64,000 nucleotides of DNA from Xiphias gladius (lineage: Eukaryota > Chordata > Actinopteri > Istiophoriformes > Xiphiidae), in assembly GCF_016859285.1 (NCBI RefSeq), contig NC_053419.1:12242501-12306500 (forward strand). Direction: 5' to 3'. This document shows positions 24,601 to 37,077 of this stretch, one piece after another. The position numbers were made by a program, and so were the translations under genes. The notes under the pieces are model-generated. The model made no database searches, was not told where the DNA came from, and was given only the letters and a program-made list of their open reading frames with translations. Within the stretch, counting starts at the first letter, position 1; each line of letters starts with the position of its first letter.

Positions 24601-27600
24601 TATTAATATTTTAGGAGTTTGTAGTATTTAGTAATATTTTTAAGGTAAGAGAGGATTAATACGTCCTCCATGTAACTAAATGGGGACCACATTCCTTTGA
24701 AACAAATAATAAGTGTACCTAACCTAATATGAAAATCTAATAACTAACTGTATCTAACTATCTTATTCCTCGTGGATATGATTTCCTTTTACTGTTACAA
24801 AGCACTCAGGCTGATAGTATGTTGTGTTTTTAATGTGCTTGTCATGTGAACTGCCCTATAGGTTTTTTAAAATGTTACTTTAGTAAATGTTTCACTATAT
24901 TACTTGGTATTTTTTAATGGAACTTGTGCAGTTTATCGCTTTACACAACAGGTTGTCTTTAACTAGACTCCCCCCCCTGGTAGACGGTGATGGAGAGATT
25001 CAAGGACGAGTCTATCGTGGCCAATCTGATCGCCTCCTACATGAAGGCCACTGCGGTAGGCCTGTTCACCACCCGCACAGTTGGAGAGCTGCTGTGGGGA
25101 TATGAAGATGCCCTGCTCAAGGCCCTCCAAACTTTAAAACCTGAGCTGGATGATGTTTTCGGACTCTTCTATAAGGTCTCATTTAAGCACTTCAGCACAT
25201 AATAGTTAGTTCATATTCATTAAGTGGTACAAACGATATAAAATAAGCAGAGACATTTATTAAAATCACACAACATAATGAGTTTCTGTTTAATTGTATA
25301 GACCCTCATGGGACCAGCTGTTCCCTTGGGGCTGTTTTGGCTTTCTTGCGTGAAAGCTGTTCGTTTAAATTTTCCTTTTTTTTTTTTTTTCTTACAGAGC
25401 AATGCATCCAATGATGGTGAATATGTATTTTTCACTGGCCAGCAAAACTACGAGGACTTTGCTAGAGTGGATACATGGAACGGCGAAAGGTAATTGCCTC
25501 CACTCACCTCTGGCATAAAATAACAGAATTATCTATTACTCTGTAAATCCAAACAATGGGAATCATTGATTACATGGATTTTAAATGGATGGTAAGAAAT
25601 TATTGTATCAGACAGGAATGGGATCAAAGCTTGTTTCATCACAGTTGATGTTTCATTGTTTCTGGGCCTGTCTTTATAATGATTAATGAAGTGATTATTC
25701 AGGTTCATTAGTTAGTTAAAGCCACTCTCATACAGTATCTGTCTGTTAAATATGTACCTACAGACAACAGATGGTTAGCTCAGCTTAGCACAAAACCCAA
25801 AATGTTGAACTATTCCTTTAACACACAATAGGACTGCTGTTCAGCAAAAGCACCAGTAGCTTTAGCCAAGCTTCTCCTGACCTAAAAACATTTTCAGTCT
25901 TGACCTACTGCAAGCCCACACTATTTAAAACATTTAAAAAACATATTTCTTGCCTTAAAAATAGGTTAGCAGTCCTAGGAAAAGTGATGGAATGCTTGAA
26001 TGCTGGGCAGTCTAAATGCCTGCAACACCTTGATTTTTAAATATATAAATGACACACTGATTAGAATTTTTGTGCATGCGTACAGCTCGCTGAATTGGTG
26101 GACATCTGATGAGTGCAACATGATTAATGGAACCAACGGAGCATCTTTCCATCCTATCATCAGCAAGAATGAAGTGCTCTACATGTTCTCCTCTGACCTG
26201 TGCCGGTGAGTGGACGGCAAAGTGATCTACAGATGGCTTAAATAAATACTTTATGTTCACCAGTGTTGCTCGGCAAGCACCCAATCATTATATATATTTA
26301 TCTATAGATTATATGCTCAGATGAAGCTCTAGTTGATGTTACAGTTACATACAGTAGTATTCCCTAAAGTGATGGATGGGAATCTCATTGGCTGCTAAAA
26401 TGTTTATTAAAGGCAAAGTCCCTTTCAGATAATCCAGGGTTATTTTTTTCTGAAAATGTCAAGGGTTTGAATTTAGTTTGGAAATTGTCACAGCGGTTTT
26501 GTGACTTTATGTTGAACTTTGGCTTTCATTTTATTTGTCTATTTAGCACAGCTGAGCATTAAATGCTCTTATGTGGACAGCTTTACAGTGGGTAATGTGA
26601 AAGGGATTTCAGTCAGGTGTGTTTTTTTGCTTTTTCTTTTGCTGAAAATTATTTTTCTGGTATTACATATCCACCTGACTTGACTTGGCTATTAAAACAG
26701 CTTCCCCTCAATCATCCTGAGAATGTCTTCCTAAGCTTTTCCCCCTGCATTATTCAGGTCTGGATATCGGATTAATGATCCAAATTTAGCCTGGCTTTTT
26801 GCATTGCTGGTCGCTGTTAGCCTCTTGAGTGAAATCACTGCTAATGTTGATACCCATTAAGTGCCTCTTAAAGCACATAATATCAGCTCTCTTTGACTGT
26901 TCACACATCAGAACTGTGAGTGCAGCAAATGCACATCAACTCATTCTTACCGAGGTTGTGAAAAGACAGGTCTATGGTTTATGAGGCAGTAAGATGCTAA
27001 GACAAACTCTGAAAAATTTGTTTGTGCCATACAGGATTTCAGTAAATCAGCTTACCACAGAGCTCATGTACAAAAAGAATGCAAACCTTCCCTGTTTTGT
27101 TGCACTTTGAGCTTTATGGAATTTATTTTTACCTGCAAAGGTTAACCAGCACCTGACTCTATTTCTAAGGTCTCTGTACGCTTTGTATGAGGAGGATGTG
27201 ACAGTGAAGGGGATCCCTGGGTATCGCTTTGTTCCCCCCAGTGAGGTGTTTGCAAATCTGACCGTGAACCCAGCAAACGCAGGCTTCTGTGTCCCTGCTG
27301 GAAATTGCCTGGGCTCTGGCGTGCTGAATGTCAGCGCATGTAAACAAGGTGGGAAGAGCATTAAGCAGCTGGTTTACATGATAAAAAGAAAAAAACAAAT
27401 GCTTCATTGTGTCACATAGACAAATGTTCTTTAGAAAGCTGTTTCGTCATGAGTGAAATGCAGTCTTGGGCTTTCACCAGGATTGGGGTTTTTCTGCATC
27501 TGCCTTGCTTAATGTCCTCCGTAATGTTATTGTGGCTGAATCTTTCGTGTGTTTAGGAGCTCCCATCATAATGTCTTCACCACACTTCTACCAAGCAGAT

Positions 27601-29617
27601 GAGAAATTTGTTGAGGATATATTTGGCATGAATCCTGACAAGGAGCAGCATGAGACTACAATTGATATAAATCCGGTAGGTAACAAAACTTCCATACTTA
27701 AATAATAAATTTATGTACATGTTCTTAGCCTTTCTTAACATTATACACGCAGGTTTTTAATATTTAAGTCATAAGTTTTTACTGTACAAAAATTAGTAGC
27801 AATGTAGAAAGCTGATTTGAAATTTGACACAGTGACAGTTACATTCATGTTAACCACTAGATGGTGTACTATCTCAGTTTTGTAACTGCAAGCCTATGGT
27901 TATCCACCTCTATAAATACTGGTTAAAAATTAAAGAAGGTGTCATGGTACGGAGCTGTCACCAAAGATAAGCTCTAACAACTGTTCATTTTACAGCATAT
28001 TACAAACGAGCCTATCGTAAAACGGTGATAAAGAAAATCAAACTGAAAAACACTTCCACGAGAACAGCGTGTGGCTCGATGTCTTTTCATCGTTATGGAA
28101 TCCTGTGAATACATCACTATTTAAAAAGCAACTCTGCAAATATAAACTACCTATTGAAATTAAGTACATTTGTGACACAAATACAGTCTCTATATTCACT
28201 TTTGTTATGCGGTGTTTGTGCCAGTGGTTGATATTGCACCACCCGACAACATTTAAAGTCATTGAAATTGATGAGAGATAATGCTTATTGGTAATTGCTC
28301 ATTGGTAATTATTCTATAATAGTTCAGCCACCAATGGACGTTTCCTAATAATTGTAAAAATGGGAGCTAATAAATTGCTTATAATGCATGACCCCTGTAA
28401 CAGTTTATTTTCTCTGGTCCTGAATATGACACACTTTGAATGCTGCAAGAAAGCAGACTGACTATGAAGAAAAAAAATAAATCACGTTCACTTCTTTTAT
28501 AGTCGCATGTAAGGTGGTAGCATCATAAGTTCAAAGGGAATCTCTGAACCCAGTAAATTAGCTACTGTTGTCTGTTTATCCTCCTTCCTATATTGTAATC
28601 TTCACTGTGCCACCGCCTGAGATTATAGAGACTGAGCAAAGTCCTTTTACATCTGTCGTAAACACTCGGTTGTGACACCCTGAACATCTTCATGTGTAGA
28701 GCGAACCACCTTGACTGCCAACGTCAGGGCTGTGATTTTCACTTGGATCACCTACCATAAAGATGTATGTGGATATTTCCCTGTTAAGGCAATCACAAAC
28801 ATATGTGTAGGTTAGTGTCCAAAAATACATTTACTTCAAAAATATTTGCATTATAAAGATCTTGAACATAACACGTAGTATCTTGGTTATTGGTACAGAA
28901 TATGCTATTATGAGGCGTAACTGTTCATACACCAGTAGCGAGAGGTCTAAGTATAGTTCTGCACACTGGTCAGCACTGCTGAGTTCCTCTTAAACCATGC
29001 ATTCCTGGCAAAGTTTAAATGTGTTTTGCAGCTAACAGGAATCATTCTGCAAGCAGCAAAGCGGCTCCAGGTCAACGTGTATGTAGAGAAAATTCCCACC
29101 TTCAGGTAATCAGTTCATGGATTTCATCAGTATCTAGTTACTGCCTGGCAATTTGGTAACTGCTGTATTTTTTCATAAAAATCCCCTACATCATATTGGC
29201 TTTAAAAGAAGCTGTAACTGCTGTATGACTACCTAAGTGTGGGTAGGGTTGCCAGTAAGATAACTGTAAAGCAATTATGTCACCATCATCATAATTAATG
29301 GACTTTGGGACTTTCGTGGCTCATTTGTTATGCGTCTACTTGTTATCTGAAGGAAAAAACAGCAAGATAATCTTGAGTCTAGACCTCACAGGTGTTATCA
29401 AATGTTAAAATTAAATGTACACTATGCTGTAAATGTACACATCGAGCAGCAGGCCCAGGGAGGCAGGACATCATTTGTTCTCTGAATATCTTTGCAATTT
29501 ATTCATTAACTCATAAGCGGGTGTTCAAACATTGTGAATAATTCTTACTTAATTTTTTTCAGTCAAACAGGAAACGTGAGGACAGTGGTTTTTCCTGTGG
29601 TGTACTTAAATGAGGTA

Positions 29618-29665
<48 letters not shown>

Positions 29666-31670
29666 TACCTTTTTTAGTCTGGGTTTTTTCAGTCATATAC
29701 TGAACACTGGTTGGCAAACAGAAAATAAACCCCCATCAGTCATCCAAATCCAATACAAATTTATTCCATATTCAAAGGGTAAAGAGTGGCATCTGTCTGC
29801 CAACAATTTATAGTTTTTTTTAGTTTCATATAAATTATTGCAGACAAAACTAATGGAACATCTTATACTAGTAGACCCACATTTAAATTTTTTGTATTTA
29901 TTTTGTTGATAAGGTTCTGGTAAGTGTTGCTGATTGACTCAGACAGTGATTTGTTTGTAAATTGGATTTGTGTTATTCCAGAGGACTACCAATATCATTT
30001 TAGTTGAATTAAGTTTCAGTAATTTTTATACATCCCCAATATGTTTTTGTATTTTAAAATTAAAAACTTTGTTAAATCTAGCATGGAGTCAGGCTAATGG
30101 CTGTTCATTCTGATAAGACATGTTGTAGATGTGGCATTAAAACGTTTTTGTTAGGTGACCGTTTGCAAGTAGAGCCTAATTCAAAGACCCACTCTTACGA
30201 AACCAATTAACTTACTGTATGGAGGCAAAGAAAGGTCATAATAATTATAAATTTTTTAAGTAACTGAATTGAACAACTACTGAATACTGAATCCATAGCA
30301 TTGCAGTATTTTAATTTAAAAGCATTTATAAAGTTACGTGGTTTGAATTATCCTCTATGAACTGTACAAAAGTTTTGTAAATTTAGAAAATGTTCTTTTT
30401 TTTTTTTTAGGGGTGGGTCATCGTGAATTTAGGTGTATGATTTTTAAATTTTGAAGAATCTGACTTTGTGGGCCCTAAAATACATAAATAATACATAAAA
30501 TACATAATATCAAGTTTTTCAAATTATGCAACTTAAGTAAGAAATTTCAAATTGGCGAAATTAAACTACATAATTTCTGACAGATGTTTTAAAAAAGTGT
30601 TCAGCAGTGGTTAAATCTCATGATTAGGTACTCAGTTGCTCGTAAAACTCAAATTCTTAAGGCCTTCTCTGCTTTCATAAACTTGGCCCCAAACCATTGC
30701 AAACATGAAATGAGAGAATATTTAGTTTACTGGTTACTCTAACAGATAACCTGTCCCCGTCAGAGTTTTCTTTGTTCAGTGTTTTTATATGTTATCTCAC
30801 CTCTTCTCAGAGCGTCGTCATCGACGACACGTCGGTCATGAAGCTGCATGTGATTGCTGTCGAGCAGAATGTCGTGGAGAACATTCCGTTCATGCTGATT
30901 GGTCTCGGCATCGTCCTGGGAGGAATCTTCATGTTCCTGATGTGTCGACAGAAGGTCCCTGAGGTGAGTGTTTGAGATGGACATTGATGAGTGTGTGACA
31001 CCATTAGAGCGACAACTAAAAAAAAAAAAATGAAAAAAAAATTGAAAAATGCCCATTATGACGTCAAAACCCAAAGATATTCAACATGAAATAAAATAAA
31101 ACAGAGAAGGACCAGGGCTTCACATTTAGAAACTGGTCTCATGAATATTTGCTATTTTTGCTTGAACCATTAACCGATTATCGAAATTGTTGTTGATTAA
31201 TCTTCTGTCAATCGGCTAATCGATTATGCGGTCATATGATATGTGATCCGGTAGAAAAGTCTTTTTAATCTGAGTATGTTTTTTTTTATGTAATTGTTGG
31301 TTTTGTGTTAAATATGTATAATTGTACATTATTAGAAATCGTATATCATTACATCCCTATGTCCTGATCAATTTTTTAAATTTATACTTAACTTTAGTAT
31401 TGGGGATACCAAGTCCAATCTGATACTTGTATTTACATTACTTAAATGTTGATTAAATAACTTATGTATCTGACACATTAAAATAATGTGTCAGAACACT
31501 TGATCCCACATCTTATTTTTGATGAGAACACAAGCAAGCTGAGGTTGAGAAAAACACAGCAGAGTACAGTAATGAAAGGATCAAATTTTGATCGGCATTA
31601 ACATGTTCTGTGTCTGGTTTCACTTTTTCAGAGTACTGCTGCTGAACGACAGCCCCTGCTCTCAACATAG
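21699..31670 (+). CDS. scarb2: Lysosome membrane protein 2 (LIMP-2), CD36-family scavenger receptor class B member 2
   Basis: CD36-family lysosomal membrane glycoprotein; in mammals it carries beta-glucocerebrosidase to lysosomes. Twelve coding exons join in phase to 481 aa (human 478): 21699-21821, 22902-23059, 24340-24484, 24984-25175, 25398-25489, 26086-26205, 27170-27348, 27557-27675, 29032-29105, 29563-29614, 30811-30963, 31632-31670, all with GT-AG introns. The protein has an N-terminal membrane segment (about 10-32), a large luminal domain with many N-glycosylation motifs and the conserved block AGFCVPAGNCLGSGVLNVS, a second membrane segment (about 443-463), and a short tail ending ERQPLLST, whose ERQPLL is an acidic dileucine lysosome-sorting signal. 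Start chosen as the first ATG in frame before the membrane segment. Identity is sure from alignment to known LIMP-2 along its length; which teleost copy (a or b) is not resolved. Confidence 0.95.
29621..29663 (+). repeat. (AC)n microsatellite abutting the scarb2 exon 10 donor
   Basis: About 21 AC units begin six bases after the GT of the exon 10 splice donor (29615-29616), within intron 10. Confidence 0.95.
31002..31232. mobile_element. Non-autonomous DNA transposon remnant, family A copy 3 (scarb2 intron 11)
   Basis: Begins ATTAGAGCGACAACTAAA and ends AACCGATTATCGAAATTGTTG then GATTAATC...CGGCTAATCGATTATG, with TATGACGTCAAAACCCAAAGAT in between. Shorter than the other two copies. Confidence 0.55.
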
Positions 31671-33010
31671 CACCAAACAGAATGTGAAAAGAAGACTTAT
31701 AAACCAGAATTTCAAGGGTTCAATGGATCTGCAGTTTTTACCATTAACTCCTGAGTAACAGTTTCACAGTTTCCATTGTTTACTAAAATTCCACTTTTTA
31801 AGATGGTTTTTAATCTCATGGTTTTAGGAAACAAAGTGAAGTGAAATCTTTGTGTTATTTGTTACAGGGTTGGGACTAATGTCTTCCTCTCAAGTCAGTT
31901 GGAATGATGCCAAAACCCCCTTTTTTAAAATTAAATCTTAAATTGCAGAGTCAGCTCAGACCTAATCAAAAGATGTATGTGAATAAGTAGTTCACGGCCA
32001 ATAGGTGGGATTTTGAGTAGTCTGGTGAGCTTGTTGAGGCGGCAGTAATAAGAAATGCAAGAGAAATGTCTTTCCTCTTTCACAATTTTGTATTTTCAAG
32101 GCATAAGCAAAGTGAAAAACCAAGTCAACGTATGCAAAAATACTGATAGCAGAATGTTTGATTCTTAACATGATGAATATTATTTCTTCTCTCAGACAGT
32201 GGTTCTCTGTCATTTTGAAATGAGAACTAAGGATTTGAATGTTTAGAGAACCTTTAATCTGATGCTTTTTTGTTTGGACTTATCGCACATTCTCTTGAGG
32301 TGTCCTGAGCTCTGAATCGCTCTTGAACTGGATCAGCTTAATTTCAAAATCATGTACTCTGTTGTAGCTTTCAGTGGAAACACAGTCATCTACAGTACGT
32401 GTAAACAGTAGGAGGCGGAATAGCAGTCAAACAGTATTACTTCAACAGTAGCAGTATAAAGGGAAGGTTGTTTGCCAGGTGTGGAAGTCTTCTTTTATGA
32501 TGCCGTAGTTTCTCTCCCCTAATTCCAATATGTTGGCATGAATATGTGATGTTTAATTTCTACTGATATTATGCTAAAATCAGTGTATAAACGGCTTCAT
32601 GCTGGAGACACTACTGATAAATACTTGCCAAATATAATGTTGTTCGTTTTTAACCACTAGGGGTGGTCTGTGATTTTTATGGTTAAATTCTGAACTTCTA
32701 AACAGAATTTTATCAGATTGTTACGACTTTGTTTAAAGTTTGCAGGAAAAAAATGTTGTTTTTGGACTATAGCTGTTTGGATCACTCATTCCTAAAATAT
32801 AATGGATTTTCTGTCCAGCACTACACTGAATGTCATTATTTGTCTTTTTATTACATGTGTTTCAGAAACATCACTGACAAGCTGTCTTGTGTTAATGTTG
32901 TTGTGGAGTTGGTTTTATATGTAAAATCAATATGTAATCACTGTTTACATACTCTTAATAGGTCACGAATCTAACAATTTGCACATTGTCAATTCATCTG
33001 CTAAAATTTT

Positions 33011-33016
33011 AATAAA
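33011..33016 (+). terminator. scarb2: Likely scarb2 polyadenylation signal
   Basis: Canonical AATAAA about 1.34 kb after the scarb2 stop codon, followed by GT-rich sequence (TTGGTGTATTTC then GCTGTGTTTG). This would give a 3' UTR of about 1.36 kb (31671 to about 33030). Confidence 0.6.
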
Positions 33017-33489
33017 CTTGGTGTATTTCATGTTCTCCGCAGCTGTGTTTGTATTTCCTCCATCACACATTGCAAAATGACTTGATAACGTACTTGGCTC
33101 ACTTTTTTCCTTTTTCTAAAGAGGGTGTTTACCAAAAAAAGCTTGAATCACCTTTTGAATAACTTCAGAGATTGGTTTGACTAATTTATTATTTGCAGAT
33201 AGCAGAAAATGGTGTTGAAACTTCTCTAGTAATAGCTGCACTTAATACACACGCATGCACACACACCCCTATTGAATTCAGCCGATGGATCATTATGTAG
33301 TAAAACTATACTACTATACATACTATACAACTATATAAACTACACTAAGTATTTTTGAAAGGCTGACACCTACAAACCTACTATATATGTAAATGAATTT
33401 TTGTTAGAACTTTTTTTAAAGGGAGGTTGCATTTGAGACTTAACTATACTGTAATTTTCTTCTGAAAGATAAATCTATATCTAGGTTAT

Positions 33490-33945
33490 CCATTGATTTA
33501 GCATTGCACCCCTGTAGCATTGCCAGACTCACGATACACAGTTAAAAAAAAGTATCAAAATCAATACAGCAGAACCAGAGATAGCATTTTTTACTCCATG
33601 TCTTTTCTTCTTTGTCAGCACCTGGTCGCAAATTACCCATAATGCAACTTGGACGCTGTCGAAAAATCTGCCTTCCAGTACCCAAATATCTCCCCAATTC
33701 ACACCTTATATCTATAAAAGTAGAAATCTCTAAAACAACTTGTCCTTTTTACTGATGTATTAATCACGTGTGGGTAGTTAGATTTTTTTTTCCAGTTTTG
33801 AAAGAGCTGTTTCACCCTTCTTCCATTTGTTATGCTAAGATAAGCTAACTGCCTGCTGACTATAGCCGTACCTTTACCGGACAGACGGGAGTGGTCATCC
33901 TGTCATCCAATGAAAAAAATATTGAACTGTTCCTTTAAGGACGTA
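33490..33945 (+). repeat. Dispersed repeat family B, copy 2
   Basis: Shares GTAGCATTGCCAGACTCAC, AAATCAATACAGCAGAACCAGAGAT and TTTTTACTCCATGTCTTTTCTTC with copy 1 at 6800-7110. It continues into TGCTAAGATAAGCTAACTGCC and TTGAACTGTTCCTTTAA, phrases common in fish genomes. A fragment of the same tail occurs at about 25765-25820 (TTAGCTCAGCTTAGC ... GAACTATTCCTTTAA) in scarb2 intron 5. Confidence 0.5.
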
Positions 33946-34139
33946 TGCTTTTTATAGTGTCACATTCAAACTTACAGTCACAGCAGTATAACCACAGGTT
34001 TGTATTTTTATCTAGTTAGACGCTCAGGTTGGAAGAGGGCTTATTCTCTGCCCCAAGGATAAACCAATGGTCTATTTTTCTCTAATTTTGGCAAACTTCC
34101 CTCAATTCCATTTGCCAGAATTTCTCAGCCATTCTTAGG

Positions 34140-34325
34140 ATCCAAACTAGCTGGGGTCAGCTCTTGGACCTGGTTGTTTCTATGTGGAGTTCTCATGTTC
34201 TCCCTGTGTTTATATGGGTTTCCTTCAGTTTTCTCCCATAGTCCAAATCGTGCAGCTCAGATGAATTGGAGACTCCAGAGGTGACGTAAATGTATGGATG
34301 GGTACGCTACATTTCCACAGTCCAT
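34140..34325 (+). repeat. Dispersed vertebrate/teleost repeat between scarb2 and leap2
   Basis: Contains TGTGGAGTTCTCATGTTCTCCC, TATGGGTTTCCTTCAG and CCCATAGTCCAAATCGTGCAGCTCAGATGAATTGGAGACTC-type text, which follows a very common fish repeat (GTGGAGTTTGCATGTTCTCCC...). It ends about 350 bases before the leap2 start codon. Confidence 0.55.
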
Positions 34326-34435
34326 GACACATGTTAAGGCTTCAGTTTACACACCTCCGACGTGGAATTGTCCTCAATTAACAGGTTAAAGTGTACTTTG
34401 GCTCCCTGCAGATAAACTTTCACTTCAGTTGTTTT

Positions 34436-34442
34436 TATAAAA
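34436..34442 (+). promoter_or_regulatory. leap2: Candidate TATA box of leap2
   Basis: TATAAAA lies about 240 bases before the leap2 ATG. Between them are stretches resembling liver-factor sites (TTAATCTTTG near 34550 and TCTTTGACTT near 34525). These are short motifs, so the assignment is tentative. Confidence 0.3.
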
Positions 34443-34677
34443 CTGATAAGTACCTCTATACAAAGAGGTTTGCATCACTGGCCGTGATTCGAGGTCAGTT
34501 CCTCTGCCAAACCTCAGCCTCATTCTTTGACTTAGCACACTGACAAATTAATCTTTGATATCTGTCAGAGGATAACTCCTCCCCAACCCCATTAAAGCCT
34601 TTAATACAAGTCGCATGGGACAACACACGAGCCGCACTGCAGAGCAGCATCTAGCTTGAATTTGACCTGCAACCAGC

Positions 34678-35438
34678 ATGAGGACTCTTAAGGAAAAAAT
34701 CATCATAATATCGGTTTTCCTGTCTTTGATCTGTGCCATTCAGGTAAGTTAATAACCCTTGTGTTACTGTAGACTTTGCTCGATCTCTTCTCTGCTAATA
34801 CAGCACACCATTTTTAATGTTTTTTTTATTTTTATTTTTTTATTACTGTATAATATATCATGAAGGTCGTCATGAGATCTTAAAAGGTCTTATATTTGAC
34901 TTTTACAGGTCAATTCCCTGCCTCTGCCTGAACACTTGAATGATTTGATCCGGCGGACCAAACGATCCCTGCTGTGGCGTTGGAACAGCATGAAACCTGT
35001 TGGCGCCAGCTGCAGAGATCACTTAGAATGCGCTACAAAACACTGCAGGTACGGCAGAGCTCTCCAGAAATGCTGAAGCCTAAGTAATCACACATTTGGC
35101 ATTTTAAGGAAACTCAAACGTCAGAACAGTCAGAAGATTGTGTTCTGATAAATTTTATTTACTACTTTTGGGGTCTCTCCTTAATGTTTTGCCATTTACA
35201 TAAAACCAGATATGTTCCTCCAAATGATGCTATACAATATTAAATAGACATAATATTCCTTTTCTCGATTTTCACATCCAAAAGTATTTCTGCACTAGAC
35301 AGTATTTGTGCAGTTTGTAAAGTTGGGTCCCCATGCATTTTGCAGGATGTGGAGAAAGTCAGAAAGTAATGGCACTGCAATAAAGTTGCTCCTTTTCTTC
35401 ACAGGAAAAAAAGATGTGTCCTCTGGATTTACAACTAA
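34678..35438 (+). CDS. leap2: Liver-expressed antimicrobial peptide 2 precursor (LEAP-2)
   Basis: Secreted cationic peptide; in mammals also an antagonist/inverse agonist of the ghrelin receptor. Three exons (34678-34743, 34909-35048, 35405-35438) join in phase to 79 aa. Order: hydrophobic signal peptide (about 1-25), short propeptide, dibasic furin-type site RTKR, then a 38-residue mature peptide starting SLLWRW. The core GASCRD-x3-C-x4-CRKKRC holds the four cysteines and the basic stretch typical of LEAP-2, and the three-exon structure with short introns (165 and 356 bases) matches the family. The open frame that runs through the last exon in another phase is a shadow: the spliced frame ends at TAA 35436-35438. 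The mature N-terminus lacks the usual first residue. Name is confident; the paralogue (A, B or C in fish) is not settled. Confidence 0.92.
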
Positions 35439-35946
35439 AGAAGAGATACACAAACACGACTCAATCAGCGTGATTGTCTACAAAACAAGCACCTACCTGA
35501 TGGATGGACGCCACCTGTCTCAACATTAACCCTGTATAAAATTATTGCTCTGATATTCTAGGTTGAATTGAAGACATGCTGGATGTTTATCAGTTAAAGT
35601 AATTTGATCTGGCACTGCACTGTAGCAAAACCACGCTGTAAAAGCTGGATTCACATAAACAGTAAAATGGCTCTATCTACAATGATACTGTTTTTAGCAT
35701 TTCATTTCTTTACAAATCTGGCAAAACATTAGACAGGTTGTATTATACATCTGAACAAGTTTCTCGAAAGAAAATACAAATATTCACGAAGAGTTTGTGA
35801 GGTGCTCTGGGTTGGTTAATGTTATTATTATATATTTATTTGTACATTCTGTAAATAATGTAAATATGTAAATATACTTGACATTTTTATGAGGTTGTTT
35901 TGACAAATATTTGTTTTTCTTTAACTGTAATACAAATTGAAAACCA

Positions 35947-35952
35947 ATTAAA
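35947..35952 (+). terminator. leap2: Candidate leap2 polyadenylation signal (ATTAAA)
   Basis: The variant signal ATTAAA lies about 510 bases after the leap2 stop. No canonical AATAAA is closer in a likely position. Confidence 0.35.
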
Positions 35953-35959
35953 ATATTCC

Positions 35960-37070
35960 TCACAGTTCCCTCTACTCTTTTAATGTACTGGAATAACTAG
36001 AAAGTACAAGGAAATCATTCTGTATTTATTGATCCAAGGTCATGCTGGTGGTGATATTTAAGGTCTCAGTAACAAAGGGACAAGCTTTGTCTCACAGCTT
36101 TTACATATTTTTAATAATTATTATTTTTGTATTGCTGCTTTTCTATCAAAAGCTCTCGCGATAGAAAATAAAATACCAAAAAATGTTGAATTTCAAATAA
36201 ATATGAATAAGTATTACATATGTGTGTGAATACTAACAGGAAACTGGTCATAGTTGCTGTGTCAAAGGTCACTTTTATCCTAAAAGGAGTAATTGTGGGA
36301 ATTTTGACGATATTTTTGACCATATTCATATATCAAATTCTTGCTACTGTGTGGTTTGGAGAAAACAAATGTTATGTCACATGTTGATGAGATGAGCTGA
36401 TTGTTAAAAAAAGTAATTGACCTCTAATATCTGTCCACTGTAACACTAATATCTGTGACTTAGTCCAGCACTTAAACAGGTTAACATGGTAGGCTTGGGG
36501 GGGTTTCCTCTTTCTCACCATGTTGGTATATATGCTCACATACAACATGTTTGATGCTCGGGATTGTGTCCCATGTTTAGCAAATAGTTTGGGTGGGGCT
36601 CCTCTCACACCTCTTTTTTCACATCCAGCATGCCTTGAGGCCTCGAGGCCCTCAGCTGTTCCACAGTTGAGAGCCCACGCTACCAGCTTGGAAGCCAGCT
36701 GGTAGAGGGGCTAATCCCTGAATGATCCAAAATACACAAGTGCTTATGTTTCTGGAGGTTAACATTTACGTGGAGTCCACCTGAAAGACTTCAAGAAACT
36801 TAGGCAAGGAGACAAGCCCTGTCCCTTGGTAAGTGAGGATTCCTTGTTGATACCCACATCATAGAACAGCATTACCTCTATGTCAATTATGGCTTTAGAA
36901 GTCAAATTTCCTTAAAATGGGGGTATTCAAATGAAATTTTCACCACTGGAGGGCGAGCTGAGCTGAATATGGCACCAGCACGTTTCTATTGTGACCAACA
37001 CTGTGCTTTGCACTGTACTAACTGTATTATTTTTATAAACTAATCATTACATCAACGGTTTGCACTGTTA
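35960..37070. other. Gene-free interval between leap2 and the rusc2 promoter
   Basis: AT-rich with no recognisable exon or repeat except a weak palindromic patch near 36670-36705 (AGCTGGTAGAGG...). Confidence 0.35.
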
Positions 37071-37077
37071 AAAAAAT

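Noticed and set aside
35308-35529. 73-residue open frame overlapping leap2
   Set aside because: It uses another frame through leap2 exon 3; the spliced LEAP-2 frame with its last two cysteines is the real one.
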